A stretch of DNA of 25,811 bases. Source: Alphaproteobacteria bacterium (lineage in GTDB: Bacteria; Pseudomonadota; Alphaproteobacteria; Thalassobaculales; Thalassobaculaceae). The notes beneath the pieces are model-generated. The model was not told where the DNA came from. It was given only the letters and a program-made list of their open reading frames with translations, and did no database searches. Made by a program: the position numbers and the translations under genes. The stretch lies in assembly GCA_028822575.1 (NCBI GenBank), contig JAPKDN010000001.1, positions 1 to 25,811 of the forward strand, in the 5' to 3' direction. Below are positions 23,681 through 25,811 of this stretch, one piece after another (within the stretch, counting starts at the first letter, position 1; each line of letters opens with the position of its first letter).

Positions 23681-25811
23681 GCCTTGGAATGCGGGTAAAC
23701 GGCGAGGCGGTGGACGCCGACATCAACCCCGCCTCGAGGCTCAGCGCGGTGTTGCGCGATACGCTGAATTTGAAGGGCACCAAGGTCGGTTGCGACGCTG
23801 GCGATTGCGGCGCCTGTTCGGTCATCGTCGATGGTGAGGTCAGCTGTGCCTGCCTGGTCGCCGGTGGTCAGGTCGCGCAAAGCACGATCGTCACCGTCGA
23901 GGGCATCGCCGTAACCCCCACCGGCCGCCGGCTGATGGGGGCGTTCAAGCGCCATGGCGCGGCACAATGTGGCATCTGCACCCCCGGCATGATGGTCAGC
24001 GCCGCCGCTCTGCTGGACCGCGCCACCAATCCATCCCGCCAAGACATAGAAGACGCGCTCGGCGGCGTTTTGTGCCGTTGTACCGGGTATCGCAAAATTA
24101 TCGACGCGGTCATGGACGCGCGCGGCGGGAATACCGCCCAGGCGTTGCCTCAGATCCGGACGACCGTGGGCGGCGCGGTCGGCCAATCGCTGCCCCGGCT
24201 AGACGGCGCGCCGAAACTTGATGGCCGAGAGGTTTTTGGCGCCGACGCCATACCCGCCGGCGCGGCCCTGGTGCTGGCGATCCGGAGCCCGCACGCGGCG
24301 GCGCGCTTCAGCATCGGCGACCTGGGCGCGTTCAAGACAGCGCATCCGGGGATCGATCTGGTTCTGACCGCCACCGATATCCCAGGCCGCAATCTGCAAG
24401 GCGTGATCCCGGCTTTCGCCGACCAACTGGTTCTCGCCGAGAAATTCACGCGCTTCCTAGGCGAGGCGGTCGCGATCATCGCTGGCGCTCCTGATGCGAT
24501 TTCCCGGCTTGATCCCGCGCGTTTCCCGGTGACATGGGAACCGCTGGAAGCCCTAGAAACCAATGAGGCGGCCCTGCATGCGGACGCCGCTCGGCTGCAC
24601 CAAGACCGCCCAGGCAACATCCTTGTCGAGGGGTATGTCGAGCGCGGCGATATAGACGAGGGATTCAAGCAAGCCGCACATTCCATCGAAGGTAGCTTTT
24701 CCACGCCATTTATCGAGCATGCCTATATCGAACCAGAGGCCGGTTACGCGGTCCGGGTCGGTAACCGGTTGGAAGTACATGCCTCTACTCAGGCTCCGCA
24801 TATGGATCGAGAGGCGCTGGCGCTGATCCTCGGGATCGAGACCACGGCGGTTCGCATCGCGCCGACGGCCTGTGGCGGTGGCTTCGGCTCCAAGATCGAC
24901 CTGACCCTAGAGCCGTTCATCGCGCTGGCCGCCTGGTTCCTGGACCGACCCGCCTACATGGTCTTCACCCGTGCCGAGTCCATGCGGAGCTCGACCAAAC
25001 GCCATCCCTCGGAGATCACCGCGCGCGTCGCCTGTGACGCGCAGGGGCGGGTCACTGCGATGGAGTTCGAGGGCGTGTTCAATACCGGTGCCTATGCAAG
25101 CTGGGGCCCGACAGTCGCCAACCGGGTGCCGATCCACGCCTGCGGCCCCTATTATATGCCGCACTACCGGGCCTTGAGCCGGGCGGTACACACCAACGGC
25201 CCAACGTCCGGCGCGTTTCGCGGTTTCGGCGTTCCCCAATCCGCCGTCGCCCAGGAAAGCCTGTTCCACGATCTCGCCGACAAGCTCGGCATCGATCAGC
25301 TTGATTTCCGCGTCGCCAACGCGCTCGACAATAACCAGGCGACCGTGACCGGCCAGGTATTCGCCGAAGGCGTCGGCATCAAGGCCTGCCTCGAAGCATT
25401 GCGCCCGGCATGGGAGCATGCATTGGCGGCGGCCCAAAAATTCAACGAAACCGGGCATGATGGGACCACCCGGCGGGGTGTCGGAATCGGCACCTGCTGG
25501 TATGGCTGCGGCAACACCTCGATGGCCAACCCCTCGACCATGCGGATCGGTGTGACTCCGGAAGGTCGGATCGTGCTGCATCAGGGCGCCATCGATATTG
25601 GCCAAGGCTCCACCACGGTGATGTCCCAGATCGCCGCCGACGCGCTCGGCATCCGGGTCGAGGATCTTGATCTGCTGGGTGCCGATACCGACATGACCCC
25701 CGACGCCGGTAAGACCTCGGCCTCGCGGCAGACCGTGGTATCGGGAACGGCGGTTCTGAAATCGGGCGCCGCGTTGCGCCAAAAGATCCTGCTCCAGGCC
25801 AATGCCGGCGC
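23677..25811 (+). CDS. Fused [2Fe-2S] and molybdopterin-binding subunit of a molybdenum hydroxylase (3' end cut)
   Basis: I translated 711 codons without a stop to the window edge. Residues 1-150 are a complete small subunit: a plant-type ferredoxin cluster with C39, C44, C47 and C59, then the second 2Fe-2S cluster QCGICTPG (C98, C101) and CRCTGYRK (C133, C135). From about 170 (SLPRLDGAPKLDG) the xanthine-dehydrogenase-type Moco domain begins and shows GGGFGSKID, SGAFRGFGVPQ and IGQGSTTVMSQIAADALG. The C-terminal catalytic Glu lies beyond the window. Such enzymes hydroxylate purines, aldehydes or N-heterocycles with water as oxygen source. Fusion of the small and large subunits with a separate FAD subunit is a less usual gene order. 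Overlap with the upstream gene by 4 bp indicates translational coupling. Confidence 0.93.
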   Translation, partial: MSLGMRVNGEAVDADINPASRLSAVLRDTLNLKGTKVGCDAGDCGACSVIVDGEVSCACLVAGGQVAQSTIVTVEGIAVTPTGRRLMGAFKRHGAAQCGICTPGMMVSAAALLDRATNPSRQDIEDALGGVLCRCTGYRKIIDAVMDARGGNTAQALPQIRTTVGGAVGQSLPRLDGAPKLDGREVFGADAIPAGAALVLAIRSPHAAARFSIGDLGAFKTAHPGIDLVLTATDIPGRNLQGVIPAFADQLVLAEKFTRFLGEAVAIIAGAPDAISRLDPARFPVTWEPLEALETNEAALHADAARLHQDRPGNILVEGYVERGDIDEGFKQAAHSIEGSFSTPFIEHAYIEPEAGYAVRVGNRLEVHASTQAPHMDREALALILGIETTAVRIAPTACGGGFGSKIDLTLEPFIALAAWFLDRPAYMVFTRAESMRSSTKRHPSEITARVACDAQGRVTAMEFEGVFNTGAYASWGPTVANRVPIHACGPYYMPHYRALSRAVHTNGPTSGAFRGFGVPQSAVAQESLFHDLADKLGIDQLDFRVANALDNNQATVTGQVFAEGVGIKACLEALRPAWEHALAAAQKFNETGHDGTTRRGVGIGTCWYGCGNTSMANPSTMRIGVTPEGRIVLHQGAIDIGQGSTTVMSQIAADALGIRVEDLDLLGADTDMTPDAGKTSASRQTVVSGTAVLKSGAALRQKILLQANAG

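Overview
The window looks like chromosomal DNA of a GC-rich alphaproteobacterium, possibly Rhodospirillales-like. This is inferred from the alpha2/beta2 glycyl-tRNA synthetase pair glyQ-glyS followed by pyruvate phosphate dikinase ppdK (an order I know from alphaproteobacteria), from a cyclase-TPR gene family frequent in that class, and from the codon use. No rRNA, tRNA, CRISPR array, insertion sequence, integrase or plasmid/phage function was seen. The DNA is accessory metabolism built around one housekeeping block.

Layout. (1) 1-5269 is a glycan/envelope region: a DegT-type sugar aminotransferase (cut by the left edge), a divergent TPR protein with a glycosyltransferase-like C-terminus, and a coupled minus-strand pair of a GT39 membrane glycosyltransferase and a PAP2 lipid phosphatase. 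(2) 5537-7369 holds a divergent pair, a beta-hydroxyacid dehydrogenase and a metallo-beta-lactamase-fold lactonase-like hydrolase. A perfect 16-bp palindrome sits between them in the spacer of a candidate promoter. (3) 7481-9954 is a decaying patch: an adenylate-cyclase/TPR pseudogene with two frameshifts, two stop codons and an internal deletion, converging on an MFS transporter pseudogene that lost roughly 170 codons. (4) 10165-11334 is a maleylacetate-reductase-like iron-ADH family protein. (5) 11490-17283 is glyQ-glyS-ppdK. (6) 21111-17270 (minus) is a tight three-gene set: class I aminotransferase, YtcJ-type amidohydrolase and COG0523/CobW GTPase. (7) 21451-25811 is a catabolic pair: a Rieske oxygenase reading left and, divergently, a molybdenum hydroxylase made of an FAD subunit plus a fused [2Fe-2S]/molybdopterin subunit that runs off the right edge. 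Two copies of one palindromic motif lie in front of these two transcription units, which suggests one regulator controls both.

Working together. The genes at 5.5-7.4 kb, 10.2-11.3 kb and 17.3-25.8 kb have the character of organic-acid, aromatic or N-heterocycle catabolism: ring hydroxylation, Mo-dependent hydroxylation, hydrolysis, transamination and reduction. No single pathway or substrate can be assigned from sequence alone. I did not find a clearly unprecedented system. The most interesting items are the shared operator of the Rieske/Mo-hydroxylase pair, the palindrome at 6511-6526, the amidohydrolase paired with its own putative metallochaperone, and the two decaying genes.
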